Assembly (NCBI GenBank): GCA_016717705.1
Contig: JADKFD010000004.1
Coordinates: 65,001-129,000, forward strand
Length of the DNA stretch: 64,000 bases
Reading direction: 5' to 3'
Source: Rhodanobacteraceae bacterium
GTDB taxonomy: Bacteria; Pseudomonadota; Gammaproteobacteria; Xanthomonadales; SZUA-5
In this document: piece after piece, positions 19,752 through 29,040 of the stretch
Numbering within the stretch: position 1 is the first letter of the stretch
How the letters are laid out: every line of letters starts with the position of its first letter
Notes under the pieces: model-generated
What the model saw: the letters and a program-made list of their open reading frames with translations, nothing else
Told to the model about the DNA's origin: nothing
Database searches by the model: none
Program-made: the position numbers and the translations under genes

Positions 19752-20422
19752 GAGCGGTGCTGTTCGACCTCGACGGTACCCTGATCGATACCGCCGCGGA
19801 CCTGCTCGGCACCCTCGATGACGTACGCGCGGAGCTCGGATTGCCCGCCTGCGCCAGCGCCTTGCCGGCGGCGGTTGCGGCGCGCGGTGGCCGCGGAATC
19901 CTCGCCCTGGGTTTTCCCGACGACCCGACGGCGCCTGATCGGTGGCTGCCGCGCTACCTCGAAATCTATGCGTCGCGACTGGCGCGCTGCAGTCGGCCCT
20001 ATGCCGGGGTCGATGAGCTGTTGGCGCGGTTGGCCGAACACGGCATCGCCAGTGGCATCGTCACCAACAAGCCGGAAGCCCTGGCGCGCCAGTTGCTGGA
20101 TGAACTGGGCTGGTCGCAGCGCTTTGCCGTGCTCGTCGGGGGCGACACCCTGAGCGTGCGCAAGCCGGCGCCGGAGCCGATCTGGCACGCTTGTGCCGTG
20201 CTTGGCCTGGCGCCAGAGCAGACCGCAATGGTCGGTGACGATCTGCGCGACATCGAGGCGGGACGCGCCGCCGGATGCGCTTTCACCGTTGCCGCGGCCT
20301 ACGGATATCTGGAACAGCCCGCAGCGGTGCAGCACTGGGAGGCCGATCGAATCGTGGTCGATCCGAGTGGTCTGGCCGCGGCGCTGTTCGCGGAACCTGG
20401 TACGAGTAAAGGCGCGTGCTGA
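19745..20422 (+). CDS. mupP: HAD phosphatase, MupP/phosphoglycolate phosphatase type
   Basis: A 225-residue HAD-superfamily phosphatase. Motif I is FDLDGTLIDT (nucleophile Asp8, acid/base Asp10), motif II TNK, motif III Lys in VRKPAPEP and motif IV GDDLRDIEAG. In pseudomonads the gene directly after ubiG encodes MupP, the N-acetylmuramate-6-phosphate phosphatase of the cell-wall recycling route; phosphoglycolate phosphatase is the main alternative. Context rather than sequence supports the MupP reading. Confidence 0.82.
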   Translation: MLRAVLFDLDGTLIDTAADLLGTLDDVRAELGLPACASALPAAVAARGGRGILALGFPDDPTAPDRWLPRYLEIYASRLARCSRPYAGVDELLARLAEHGIASGIVTNKPEALARQLLDELGWSQRFAVLVGGDTLSVRKPAPEPIWHACAVLGLAPEQTAMVGDDLRDIEAGRAAGCAFTVAAAYGYLEQPAAVQHWEADRIVVDPSGLAAALFAEPGTSKGAC

Positions 20423-21216
20423 GCGGCGTCGCCCCGGAGTTGCTGGCTTTTTGCGGCGCATGGCTGGAGCGCGATCCGCGGCTGCTGCTGGCCTGCCAGT
20501 TCGCCGCCGCGGGCGACCAGCGAGAGCGATTTCTGGCGACCGCCGTGCTGCAGCGGGAACTGGCGCAAGCCGCGATTGCGGTCAGCGATCGCCGCGTAGC
20601 CGAGGCCAAGCTGGCGTGGTGGATCGACGAGGCCGGCGCCTGGGCACTTGGCCATCCGCGGCATCCGCTGGCCTATGGAATGGATGCCAAGGCCAGTGCG
20701 CATGCGCTGGCGCGATTGGTCGCGCTGCATGCCGACTGGCTGCAGGCGCCGTCGCCGGATGACTTCGCGGCGCTGGGGGCGCATGCAGCAGGCGCCACGG
20801 CGACTGCGGCTGGCCTGACCGGCGGCGCCGAGGAAGAAGCCTGGGCGCTGGCATGGCTGGGCGTGTCGATGCGCTTGTCGGCAGATGCCAGCGCGCCGCT
20901 GGCCAGCGTCATTCCGCTGGATTTGCTGGCCCGGCACGGCTTGCGCCGGTCGCAGTGGTCCGAACTGGAAGCAGGCGTGCGCGGGCGCGTGCTGGCGGAG
21001 CTGGCGGCGCAGGTTCCGCAGCCCAAGGTCGAAGCCTGCGGCCCGGCGATTGCCGCGCTGGCGGCGCTGGAGCGGCGCTGGCTGCGCCGCTTGCCGAGTC
21101 CGCGGGCCAGTCGTGTTGGTTTCGTCGACGTTCTTGTGGCGTGGCGGGCAGCGCGAAAGGCATCGCGCGCCAGCGCGCTCCTACAAATTCGCCGAGATTC
21201 CACGCAAGTTTTGTAG
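20416..21216 (+). CDS. Squalene/phytoene synthase-like protein
   Basis: A 266-residue helical protein starting at a GTG that overlaps the mupP stop by 7 nt. The segment RRVAEAKLAWWIDE with following HPLAYGM resembles the conserved part of trans-isoprenyl diphosphate synthases seen in short proteobacterial homologues, but the canonical DxxxD pairs are not evident, so enzymatic activity is doubtful. The last 18 or so residues (from KASRASALLQ) and the stop TAG are encoded by a palindromic repeat, so the native end may be earlier. Homology is weak and the function unknown. Confidence 0.6.
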   Translation: MLSGVAPELLAFCGAWLERDPRLLLACQFAAAGDQRERFLATAVLQRELAQAAIAVSDRRVAEAKLAWWIDEAGAWALGHPRHPLAYGMDAKASAHALARLVALHADWLQAPSPDDFAALGAHAAGATATAAGLTGGAEEEAWALAWLGVSMRLSADASAPLASVIPLDLLARHGLRRSQWSELEAGVRGRVLAELAAQVPQPKVEACGPAIAALAALERRWLRRLPSPRASRVGFVDVLVAWRAARKASRASALLQIRRDSTQVL

Positions 21217-21237
21217 GAGCGCGCTCGCGCGCGATGC
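21160..21237. repeat. Palindromic repeat, family A, copy 1
   Basis: Inverted arms of 27 nt (gcatcgcgcgccagcgcg at 21160 and its counterpart ending at 21237) flank a 24-nt loop. Further copies lie at 34544, 36627, 53855 and 57217, with split arms around 47.7-47.9 kb. Here the element lies inside the 3' ends of two convergent genes, and each gene takes its stop TAG from a gtagg or ctac motif of the repeat. Confidence 0.9.
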
Positions 21238-22242
21238 TGTCCAACCAGCAACCAGCAACCAGCAACCGAACCCAACCAGCAGCCCCACAAGCCGACGCAA
21301 CTCCGGCGGCGACTCGCCGCGTTCCCAGACCTCGTCGAACAGGCGTTTGAGCTCATCGCGTCGCGGTGGATAGCAAACATCGCCGACCGCCTCGAAGCGA
21401 TCGCCGAAGGTGCGGAACAGGTAGCCACCGCCATCGGTCAGCACATAGGCGCTGGGATAACTGGCGTCCTCGTGCGACACCCGGCGGATGTGCATGCTGC
21501 TCGACAGGCGCTGCGCCAGATCGACCAGTCGATGGCCGTCGCGCGCCACGCGCGCGGTGTCCTGCACCAGGATGCGCACGTGCGCGCGCCGACCGGACAG
21601 CGCCAGCTTGCGGATGACTTCCACTATCTCGGCGTCCTCGTACAGCATTGGCTCGAGGTCGCGGCTGTAGATGCAGATTTCGTGGCGCGCGCCGGCGAGC
21701 AAGGCCAGCGTGGCGTCACGCAACTCGCTGGCGCGCTCGGCGCTGAGTCGCTGTGCGAGCGGCGGGGCCGGCAGCAGCGAGGCCGTGGTCGAGCGTGCCG
21801 TAGCGGGTTCCGGCAGATCCATGACCATGCCCTGATGCGGAATTTCGCAGTCCAGATACTCCGGACCATCGATGACGAAACCGGCCTGGGCGTAGAACGG
21901 GATTGCATACTTTTGCGAACTCAGCCGCAGCCGGCGCATGCCGCGCGCTGCTGCGCGCTCCATCAAATGGCGCAGCAATGCCGCACCCACGCCCTGGCCG
22001 CGCCAGGCCTTGACCACCGCCATGCGCCCGATGCGGCCGTCGGCGAGCAAGCGACCGGTGCCGATCGGGGTGCCATCGGCGCTGCGCGCCAGCGCGTGGT
22101 CGGCGCCTTCGTCCTCGGCGTCCCATTCCTCGCGTTCCGGAATCTGCTGCTCGACAATGAAGACCTCGGTGCGTACCGCCTTGAGCGCGTCGGCGTCCAC
22201 CGACCAGACCGCGGGTTCGATGAAATAGCGATCGTCGATCAT
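21181..22242 (-). CDS. GNAT acetyltransferase fused to a phospholipase-D-like (DUF7931-type) domain
   Basis: A 353-residue two-domain protein. Residues 1-145 form a GNAT fold with RTEVFIVEQQIPEREEWD, the acetyl-CoA loop AWRGQGVGAALL and QKYAIPFYAQAGF. Residues 160-310 resemble a PLD-like domain (ICIYSRDLEPMLYED, VRILVQDTARV, HIRRVSHEDASYPSAY, TFGDRFEAVGDV) without a clear HKD motif. The start at 22242 is preferred to one 84 nt upstream. Its last 20 or so residues read through a palindromic repeat and overlap the convergent gene by 36 nt. The substrate is unknown. Confidence 0.82.
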   Translation of the reverse strand: MIDDRYFIEPAVWSVDADALKAVRTEVFIVEQQIPEREEWDAEDEGADHALARSADGTPIGTGRLLADGRIGRMAVVKAWRGQGVGAALLRHLMERAAARGMRRLRLSSQKYAIPFYAQAGFVIDGPEYLDCEIPHQGMVMDLPEPATARSTTASLLPAPPLAQRLSAERASELRDATLALLAGARHEICIYSRDLEPMLYEDAEIVEVIRKLALSGRRAHVRILVQDTARVARDGHRLVDLAQRLSSSMHIRRVSHEDASYPSAYVLTDGGGYLFRTFGDRFEAVGDVCYPPRRDELKRLFDEVWERGESPPELRRLVGLLVGFGCWLLVAGWTASRASALLQNLRGISANL

Positions 22243-22343
22243 GGCCCTGGCCTGGCTGCAGACTGTGGATGCGCAGGATAACCGCAGCCGGGCTTGTGGC
22301 GCGTCGAGTAGACTGGTGGCATGCACGTCATCGCGAGCCGAAC

Positions 22344-23342
<999 letters not shown>

Positions 23343-23408
23343 TTGTCCGCTGATCATCGCGTATGGGTAGAATCGGGTCGATGAAAGCAGGTTAACGGCG
23401 GGGTACTT

Positions 23409-23774
23409 ATGGCTCGGATCTTGATCGTCGACGATTCGCCTTCGCAACTCCTGGTGCTCAAGCGCATCGTCGAGGGGCAGGGGCACGAAGTGTTCACCGC
23501 TGAGGATGGTCAGCAGGGTGTGGATATGGCCAAGAAGCACATCCCGGATCTGATCCTGATGGATGTGGTGATGCCCAATCTGAATGGCTTCCAGGCGACG
23601 CGTACGATTGCGCGCGAGAAGACCACCAGCCATATCCCGGTGATCCTGGTAACCACCAAGGATCAGGAAACCGATCGCGTCTGGGGTTTGCGTCAGGGCG
23701 CAAAAGGTTACATCACCAAGCCGGTCAACGAGGCGCAGTTGGTCAAGGCGATCTCGGAACACCTGCCGCGCTGA
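23409..23774 (+). CDS. pilH: Single-domain response regulator, PilH type
   Basis: A 121-residue stand-alone receiver with acidic pair Asp8/Asp9, phospho-acceptor Asp52 (LILMDVVMP), VTTKD (81-85) and Lys104 (ITKPV). The segments PNLNGFQATR and VTTKDQETDRVWG are nearly identical to PilH of the Pil-Chp twitching chemotaxis system. No other pil genes adjoin, so it may act in trans; the FimX-like gene at 13.7 kb is the only other pilus-linked gene seen. A strong terminator follows. Confidence 0.88.
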   Translation: MARILIVDDSPSQLLVLKRIVEGQGHEVFTAEDGQQGVDMAKKHIPDLILMDVVMPNLNGFQATRTIAREKTTSHIPVILVTTKDQETDRVWGLRQGAKGYITKPVNEAQLVKAISEHLPR

Positions 23775-23798
23775 TTCTTGGCGGCACGGCGGCACGAA

Positions 23799-23829
23799 AC
23801 GGGGCGCCGCGGCGCCCCGTTCTGTTTGT
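23799..23829 (+). terminator. Rho-independent terminator after the pilH-type gene
   Basis: The GC-rich palindrome acggggcgccgcggcgcccc (continuing gt) is followed by tctgtttgttt. It starts 25 nt after the stop codon. Confidence 0.85.
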
Positions 23830-23894
23830 TTGCTGGGGTCGGGATGGGCAAAGTCCCTTGACGAGCTGCGCCCCTGCGGCGCCGCTCTGCCAGC

Positions 23895-24803
23895 TCAACG
23901 CCCGCGCGGATTGAAGTCCGCGTAGTGGTTGCGCAGCCCTTCGTAAGCCGCGCGATCGGCATCGGTCCTGGCTGCCGGCACCTGAATCTGCAGCACCACG
24001 AACTGGTCGCCGGAAGGCTCCCCTGGCAGTCCGCGACCCTTGAGCCGCAGGCGTCGACCGCTTTGCGAACCGGCGGGGATGGCCATCTCCACATCGCCAC
24101 CCAGGGTCGGGATCGGAATACGCGCCCCGAGCGCCGCTTCCCATGGCGCGATCGGTACGTTGACCGTGATATTGCGCCCGTCGACCGCGAAGCGCTCGTC
24201 GCCGCGCAACTTGATCTGCAGCAGAAGATCGCCCGGCGTCCCATCGGGACCGACATGACCCTGCCCGGACAGGCGGATCGACTGCCCCGACTGGATGCCT
24301 TTGGGAATTTTCACCTCCAGAGTGCGCGTACCGCGAGGGCCCTGCAGGCTGAATCGTTGCTTGCCGCCAGCGTAAGCGGTCGCCAGATCCACCTCCAGTT
24401 CGGCGCGCACCTCAGCGGCGCCCTCCGCCCGAGCGCGACGTCCGCCGCTGGTGCCAGCGCCTCCCGGTCCGCCACGCATGCGGCCAAACAGGGATTCGAA
24501 AAAATCGCTGAACTGGCCGTTGCCGGCGTCACCGAAATCGAAGCCGCCGTGGCCACCGCTGGGCCGGAATTCATCGCCCGCGCGGAATCCATTGGCGCGC
24601 GCCTGATCGTAGGCCGCCCGCCGTTCCGGCTCCTTGAGCGCCTCGAAGGCCTCATTGATGTCCTTGAAACGTTCCTCGGCGTTTTTTTCCTTGCTGACGT
24701 CCGGATGAAACTTGCGCGCAAGCTTGCGGTAGACCGACTTGATCTCGTCGGCCGACGCATCCGGCTTCACGCCGAGTACCTCGTAGTAGTCCTTGAATCG
24801 CAT
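23895..24803 (-). CDS. cbpA: DnaJ-family co-chaperone, CbpA type
   Basis: A 302-residue class B J-protein: J domain (1-70) with the HPD motif in KFHPDVS, a Gly/Phe-rich linker (about 75-125) and two C-terminal substrate-binding domains (KIPKGIQSGQSIRLSGQG, LRLKGRG). It lacks the cysteine zinc finger of DnaJ, fitting CbpA/DjlA-independent Hsp70 stimulation. Start MRFKDYYEVLG at 24803. It lies downstream of hsp20 on the same strand, separated by a palindromic repeat. Confidence 0.92.
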   Translation of the reverse strand: MRFKDYYEVLGVKPDASADEIKSVYRKLARKFHPDVSKEKNAEERFKDINEAFEALKEPERRAAYDQARANGFRAGDEFRPSGGHGGFDFGDAGNGQFSDFFESLFGRMRGGPGGAGTSGGRRARAEGAAEVRAELEVDLATAYAGGKQRFSLQGPRGTRTLEVKIPKGIQSGQSIRLSGQGHVGPDGTPGDLLLQIKLRGDERFAVDGRNITVNVPIAPWEAALGARIPIPTLGGDVEMAIPAGSQSGRRLRLKGRGLPGEPSGDQFVVLQIQVPAARTDADRAAYEGLRNHYADFNPRGR

Positions 24804-24879
24804 GCCTGAACCAGGAAGAGGGAATGGGGTCGAGGATACGGGCTTCGGTTGACCGCAGGAATTTGGGTTTGTGGCAATC

Positions 24880-24977
24880 GTAGGCCGCGTGTGCGCGGCT
24901 TCATCGCGCTCACCGGCGCTCTGGTGGCCCAGGGACCAAGAGCGCCGGTGAGCCGCTGCGCGGCACACGCGGCCTAC
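24880..24977. repeat. Palindromic repeat, family G
   Basis: The outer arms gtaggccgcgtgtgcgcggc (24880) and gccgctgcgcggcacacgcg (ending with gcctac at 24977) flank an inner inverted repeat tcaccggcgctc / agcgccggtga. It lies between the co-chaperone gene and hsp20. Only one copy is seen in the window. Confidence 0.8.
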
Positions 24978-24989
24978 TTTCCGGGTCAC

Positions 24990-25436
24990 TCAGTGATTGA
25001 TGTTGATCCGGCGCGGCGTGGTTTCCGGGCGCTTCGGGATGACGATCTCGAGCACACCGTGCTTGCCGCTGGCGGTGATGCCTTCGGCGTCGGCGCTGTC
25101 CGGCAGCGCGAAGCGGCGATAGAAGACGCCATGCGAGCGCTCGACGCGCGTGTACTTCTCGTTCTCTTCCTTGGTCTCGTGCTTGCGCTCGCCCTTGATC
25201 GACAGAATGCCCTTCTCCATGTGGATCTCGATGGCGTTCGGATCGACGCCCGGGATGTCCGCCTGGATCACGAAGCGGCTCGGTTCCTCCTTGATGTCCA
25301 CATGCGGCGCCCACTGGCTGGTGACCACATTGGACTGATCCTGATTGTCGCCATTGAAGAGTTTTTCCATCAGTTCGCGCAGGTCGTTCGGTGCATTGAC
25401 CGGCAGGTTCCACGGGCTGTAGCGGGTAATGGCCAT
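24990..25436 (-). CDS. Small heat-shock protein, Hsp20 family
   Basis: A 148-residue alpha-crystallin-type chaperone. The conserved domain spans about 40-140, with VDIKEEPSRFVIQADIPGVD, GILSIKGERK, the GVFYRRFALPD strand and GVLEIVIPKRPE; the C-terminus carries the I-N-I type tail RRININH used in oligomer assembly. The start at 25436 follows GGAG within ggagattttgatc. A sigma32-like promoter lies 52-79 nt upstream. Confidence 0.95.
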   Translation of the reverse strand: MAITRYSPWNLPVNAPNDLRELMEKLFNGDNQDQSNVVTSQWAPHVDIKEEPSRFVIQADIPGVDPNAIEIHMEKGILSIKGERKHETKEENEKYTRVERSHGVFYRRFALPDSADAEGITASGKHGVLEIVIPKRPETTPRRININH

Positions 25437-25487
25437 GATCAAAATCTCCTCATTTGGATCGCGACACCTGCGTCGCTCGTGGACAAA

Positions 25488-25515
25488 AAATGTGGCTGGC
25501 GAGCGGGATTTCAAG
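25488..25515 (-). promoter_or_regulatory. Sigma32-like heat-shock promoter of hsp20
   Basis: On the minus strand CTTGAA (25515-25510) is followed after 14 bp by CCACATTT (25495-25488). The sigma32 consensus is CTTGAA-N11-16-CCCCATNT, so only one position of the -10 core differs. The gene behind it is a heat-shock gene. Confidence 0.6.
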
Positions 25516-25579
25516 ATTGCATCGCATGCGATGTGCCGCGCGGTTCAGATGCGTGGAGGTCGTCCAGTTGTGGAGGGAA

Positions 25580-25648
25580 AGGCGTCCGGACAAGGTCCGG
25601 ACCCACGACGTCCTCGCTTCGGTGGGTCCGGACCCTGTCCGGACGCCT
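25580..25648. repeat. Palindromic repeat, family H
   Basis: Nested inverted repeats: aggcgtccggacaaggtccg (25580) pairs with the segment ending gtccggacgcct at 25648, around an inner ggacccacgac/gtgggtcc. It lies in the 292-bp gap between hsp20 and tatD. That gap otherwise holds the hsp20 promoter and, presumably, the tatD promoter. Confidence 0.8.
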
Positions 25649-25728
25649 CTGTTGACGACGGCCGCAGACCCGCGAGGGACAGGCGCTTCTATACTCCGCG
25701 GCCCGTTCCTGATGGCCGAGTCCCTACC

Positions 25729-26517
25729 GTGCAACTGATCGACATCGGCGCCAATCTCAGCCATGAATCCTTCGCCCATGATCTGTCGAGCGTGCTCGAC
25801 CACGCGCGCGCGGCGGGCGTCGCCCAGATCATCGTCACCGGTGCCAGTGAAAAGGGCAGCATCGATGCCCACGCGCTGGCGCAGCGCTGGCCGAAGTACT
25901 TGTACGCCACGGCTGGCGTGCATCCGCACCATGCGGGCGATTACACCTCCGAGACGCACGAAACCCTGCGTGCGCTGCACCAGCATGCCGACGTGGTGGC
26001 GGTCGGCGAGACCGGGCTCGACTATTTCCGCGATCTGTCGCCGCGGCCGACCCAGCAGTTCTGCTTCGAGCAGCAACTGGAACTTGGCCTGGCCTGCGGC
26101 AAGCCGCTGTTCCTGCACCAGCGCGACGCGCACGACGATTTCATCGCCATCCTGCGCCAGGTGCGCGATCGCTTGAGCGCCTGTGTCGTGCACTGCTTCA
26201 CCGCCGACAAGCGCGAGCTCTACGAGTGCCTGGATCTCGATTGCCACATCGGCATCACCGGCTGGATCTGCGACGAGCGCCGCGGCGCGCACCTGCTGCC
26301 GCTGGTGAAGTCCATCCCGGCCAATCGCCTGATGATCGAGACCGACGCGCCCTATCTGTTGCCGCGCACGCTCAAGCCGAAGCCCAAGACCCACCGCAAT
26401 GAGCCGAAGTACCTGCCGTGGGTGCTGGATGCGGTGGCCGCGGCGCGCGGTGAGACGTCCGAGCAGTTGGCGGCAAGCACGGCCGCGACGGCGCGAGCGT
26501 TCTTTCGCTTGCCGTGA
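25729..26517 (+). CDS. tatD: TatD-family metal-dependent DNase
   Basis: A 262-residue TIM-barrel hydrolase, a 3'-5' exonuclease/DNA-repair type. Ligand motifs are DIGANLSH, GVHPHHAG, VGETGLDYFRD, FLHQRDAHDDF, VVHCFTADKREL and the final ETDAPYLLPR. The GTG at 25729 gives the normal N-terminus VQLIDIGANL; no ATG in frame fits. The first metal motif is DIGAN rather than the usual DxHxH, as in TatD proper. The stop is followed at once by a family C repeat. Confidence 0.9.
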   Translation: MQLIDIGANLSHESFAHDLSSVLDHARAAGVAQIIVTGASEKGSIDAHALAQRWPKYLYATAGVHPHHAGDYTSETHETLRALHQHADVVAVGETGLDYFRDLSPRPTQQFCFEQQLELGLACGKPLFLHQRDAHDDFIAILRQVRDRLSACVVHCFTADKRELYECLDLDCHIGITGWICDERRGAHLLPLVKSIPANRLMIETDAPYLLPRTLKPKPKTHRNEPKYLPWVLDAVAAARGETSEQLAASTAATARAFFRLP

Positions 26518-26611
26518 ATCTGGAGTGCGGTGGCTTGCCACCGCTCTGGATGCTGTTGACGGCAAGCAGACCAGAGCATCCAGAGCGCCGGCAAGCCGGC
26601 GCACTCCAGAT
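26518..26611. repeat. Palindromic repeat, family C, copy 1
   Basis: The outer arms atctggagtgcgg and the matching gcgcactccagat enclose subpalindromes (ggtggcttgccacc; cgccggcaagccggcg) and the inner pair tctggatgct / agcatccaga. A second copy at 45667-45760 has the two subpalindromes swapped, i.e. it is inserted in the opposite orientation. Confidence 0.88.
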
Positions 26612-27384
26612 CACGCCCTGAGCCCCACACCCTTGTCGAGCAACCGCAGGCAATACGCCCCGAGCACCAGTATCGACACCAGCATGATCGCGAAGGCGGT
26701 GCCCACCGGCACATCGCTCTCGCCGAGCACGCCAAAACGGAAGGCGTTGACGGTGTACAGGATGGGATTGGCCAGCGACACGTTGCGCCAGAATTCCGGC
26801 AGCAGGCTGACTGAATAGAACACGCCGCCTAGATAGGTCAGCGGGGTCAGGATGAAGGTCGGGATGATCGAGATGTCGTCGAATTTCTTGGCGTAGACGG
26901 CATTGACGAAGCCGGCCAGCGCGAACAGCACCGCGGCCAGGATCACGCTGGCCAGCATCACCAGCGGGTGTGCAATCGACAGATCGGTGAACAGCAACGA
27001 GACGATCAGCACGATGCCGCCGACCATGCAGCCGCGCAGCACGCCGCCGGACACGTAGCCGGCGAGGATCACCCAATTGGGCGTTGGCGACACCAGCAGT
27101 TCCTCGACATAGCGGCCGAACTTGCTGCCGAAGAAAGAACTGACGACATTGGCATAGGCGTTCTGGATAACGCTCATCATCACCAGGCCAGGCACGATGA
27201 AGTCCATGTAGCGGTGGCCGCCCATTTCGCCGATGCGGCTGCCGACCAGTTGCCCGAAGATCAGGAAATACAGCGTCATCGTGATCGCCGGCGGCACCAG
27301 GGTCTGTCCCCAGATGCGCAGGATGCGATTGATTTCCTTGATGACGATGGTCTTGAACGGAACCCAGCGTACGGCGGCGCTCAT
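26611..27384 (-). CDS. yadH: ABC-2 type transporter permease, YadH family
   Basis: A 257-residue integral membrane protein with six predicted segments and the ABC-2 signature in FILTPLTYLGGVFYSVSLLPEFW. It has the YadH-type start (FKTIVIKEINRILRIWGQTL). It overlaps the upstream ATPase gene by ATGA, and together they form a YadG/YadH-like exporter whose substrate is not known. Confidence 0.92.
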   Translation of the reverse strand: MSAAVRWVPFKTIVIKEINRILRIWGQTLVPPAITMTLYFLIFGQLVGSRIGEMGGHRYMDFIVPGLVMMSVIQNAYANVVSSFFGSKFGRYVEELLVSPTPNWVILAGYVSGGVLRGCMVGGIVLIVSLLFTDLSIAHPLVMLASVILAAVLFALAGFVNAVYAKKFDDISIIPTFILTPLTYLGGVFYSVSLLPEFWRNVSLANPILYTVNAFRFGVLGESDVPVGTAFAIMLVSILVLGAYCLRLLDKGVGLRA

Positions 27385-28304
27385 GCGGCGTCCTTCGGTT
27401 TTTCCAGCAGGCGCACGAACAGTTCCTCCAGGCGATTGGCCTTGTTGCGCATCGAGCGCACGCCGATGCCGGCGGCGCTGAGGATGGCGAACAGGCCATT
27501 GAGTTCGGTGCCGCGCGGGACATCGACTTCGATGGTGGTGTCATCGACCCGATGCACCAGGCAATCGGGCAGGTCCGGCGCGACGGCCAGCGGCTGCGAC
27601 AAATCAAAAACAAAGGTCTCGCGATCGAGCGTGCCCAGCAGCGCCTTGACCGTGGTGTTCTTGACGATCATCCCGTGGTCGATGATCGCGATGTTGCGGC
27701 ACAGGCTCTCGGCTTCTTCCAGGTAATGCGTGGTCAGGATCACCGTGGTGCCGGCGCGGTTGATGTCTTTCAGATAGGTCCACATCGAACGCCGGATCTC
27801 GATGTCCACGCCCGCTGTGGGCTCGTCGAGAATCAAGAGCTTGGGCGTGTGCATCATCGCGCGGGCAATCATCAGCCGGCGCTTCATGCCCCCGGACAGC
27901 GTGCGTGAGGCGACATCACGCTTGTCCCACAGCGACAGCTGCTTCAGGTACTGCTCGGCGCGGGTCTTGGCCAGTTCGCGCGGCACGCCGTAGTAACCGG
28001 CTTGATTGACCAGAATCTCGAAAGGCTTTTCGAACTGGTTGAAGTTGAATTCCTGCGGCACCAGGCCGATGTGCGCCACGGCAGCGCTGCGCTCGGTCAC
28101 CACACTCTTGCCAAAAACCTTGATGTCGCCCGAACTCGGCCGCACCAGCGAGGCGGCAATACCGATCAGCGTCGACTTGCCAGCGCCGTTGGGCCCGAGC
28201 AGTGCGAAGAAATCGCCCTCCTCGACGGTCAGCGAGATGCCCTTGAGTGCCTCGACCCGCGTGCCATAGGTCTTCTTGAGATCAACTACATCGAGCGCGT
28301 ACAT
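27381..28304 (-). CDS. yadG: ABC transporter ATP-binding protein, YadG family
   Basis: A 307-residue ATPase: Walker A GPNGAGKST (about 38-46), signature LSGGMKRR, Walker B LLILDEPTAGVD and H-loop LTTHYLEEAE. The C-terminal 80 residues form the usual YadG extension. It is the first gene of a two-gene operon with the permease. The intergenic region upstream (28305-28462) is shared with a divergent CopD-like gene. Confidence 0.93.
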   Translation of the reverse strand: MYALDVVDLKKTYGTRVEALKGISLTVEEGDFFALLGPNGAGKSTLIGIAASLVRPSSGDIKVFGKSVVTERSAAVAHIGLVPQEFNFNQFEKPFEILVNQAGYYGVPRELAKTRAEQYLKQLSLWDKRDVASRTLSGGMKRRLMIARAMMHTPKLLILDEPTAGVDIEIRRSMWTYLKDINRAGTTVILTTHYLEEAESLCRNIAIIDHGMIVKNTTVKALLGTLDRETFVFDLSQPLAVAPDLPDCLVHRVDDTTIEVDVPRGTELNGLFAILSAAGIGVRSMRNKANRLEELFVRLLEKPKDAA

Positions 28305-28462
28305 GGCGCGCCTCGTTCAGAAAATGGAAGGGGCGCGAGTATAGGGCCAGCGTTGTCGGCGGGATGAACCGCGTCAAGCCAGGGCAGGGGTCGCGCCGCC
28401 GTGGTGCGAGCATGGCCCGAGTTCCGAGTCCCGAGTCACTTACATTCCGATATAAGCATCGA

Positions 28463-28909
28463 ATGTCCCACCACGTCCTCCTTATCCTGCATCTGCTCGC
28501 CGCTGCGGTTTGGGTTGGCGGGCACGTGGTATTGGTGCTGGGTTACGTGCCGGAGGCCATCCGCAGTCGCGACCCGCGCGCATTGCTCGACAACTACCAG
28601 CGCCTGAACCGGATTGCGCTGCCGGCCTTGCTGGTGGTGACCGTCAGCGGTTTATGGCTGGCGTTGAACTGGTTGCCGCAGATCGGGCTGTGGTTCGAGC
28701 CGTCGATGCCGATCGCCTTGGTGATCCTGGCCAAACTGCTGCTGCTGGTGCTGACCTTGCTGCTGCTGGCCTACCTGCGTCTGCGGGTGCTGACCGCATT
28801 GACGCCGGATCGCGTCGCGCGCCTCGGGCTGGTCTTCGCGCTGCTCGCCCTGCTGGCACTGGTAGCGGCCGCCATCGGGCCGAGCTTCCGCTACGGTGGA
28901 TTCGGGTAG
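28463..28909 (+). CDS. CopD-like four-helix membrane protein
   Basis: A 148-residue protein with four membrane segments (about 4-28, 48-70, 83-105, 120-142). The N-terminal HLLAAAVWVGGHV with conserved His resembles the CopD/YcnJ superfamily of copper-resistance and haem-binding membrane proteins. The start at 28463 gives the family's typical short N-terminus. The stop codon TAG is the first part of a palindromic repeat arm (gTAGgagcg). Confidence 0.72.
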   Translation: MSHHVLLILHLLAAAVWVGGHVVLVLGYVPEAIRSRDPRALLDNYQRLNRIALPALLVVTVSGLWLALNWLPQIGLWFEPSMPIALVILAKLLLLVLTLLLLAYLRLRVLTALTPDRVARLGLVFALLALLALVAAAIGPSFRYGGFG

Positions 28910-28977
28910 GAGCGACGCGTGCGTCGCGACCGGCGATGCGACGAAGCTGATGGTCGCGACGCACGCGTCGCTCCTAC
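28906..28977. repeat. Palindromic repeat, family F
   Basis: Perfect 26-bp arms (gtaggagcgacgcgtgcgtc to 28931 and its reverse complement 28952-28977) around a 20-nt loop. The left arm overlaps the 3' end of the CopD-like gene and provides its stop codon. The gtaggagcg tip is shared with family A, though the remainder differs. Confidence 0.9.
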
Positions 28978-29040
28978 AACGGCGGTCGATTCACCGGCTA
29001 ACATCAGCCCCGGGCACCGCCAATTTCATGGACCGCGATC

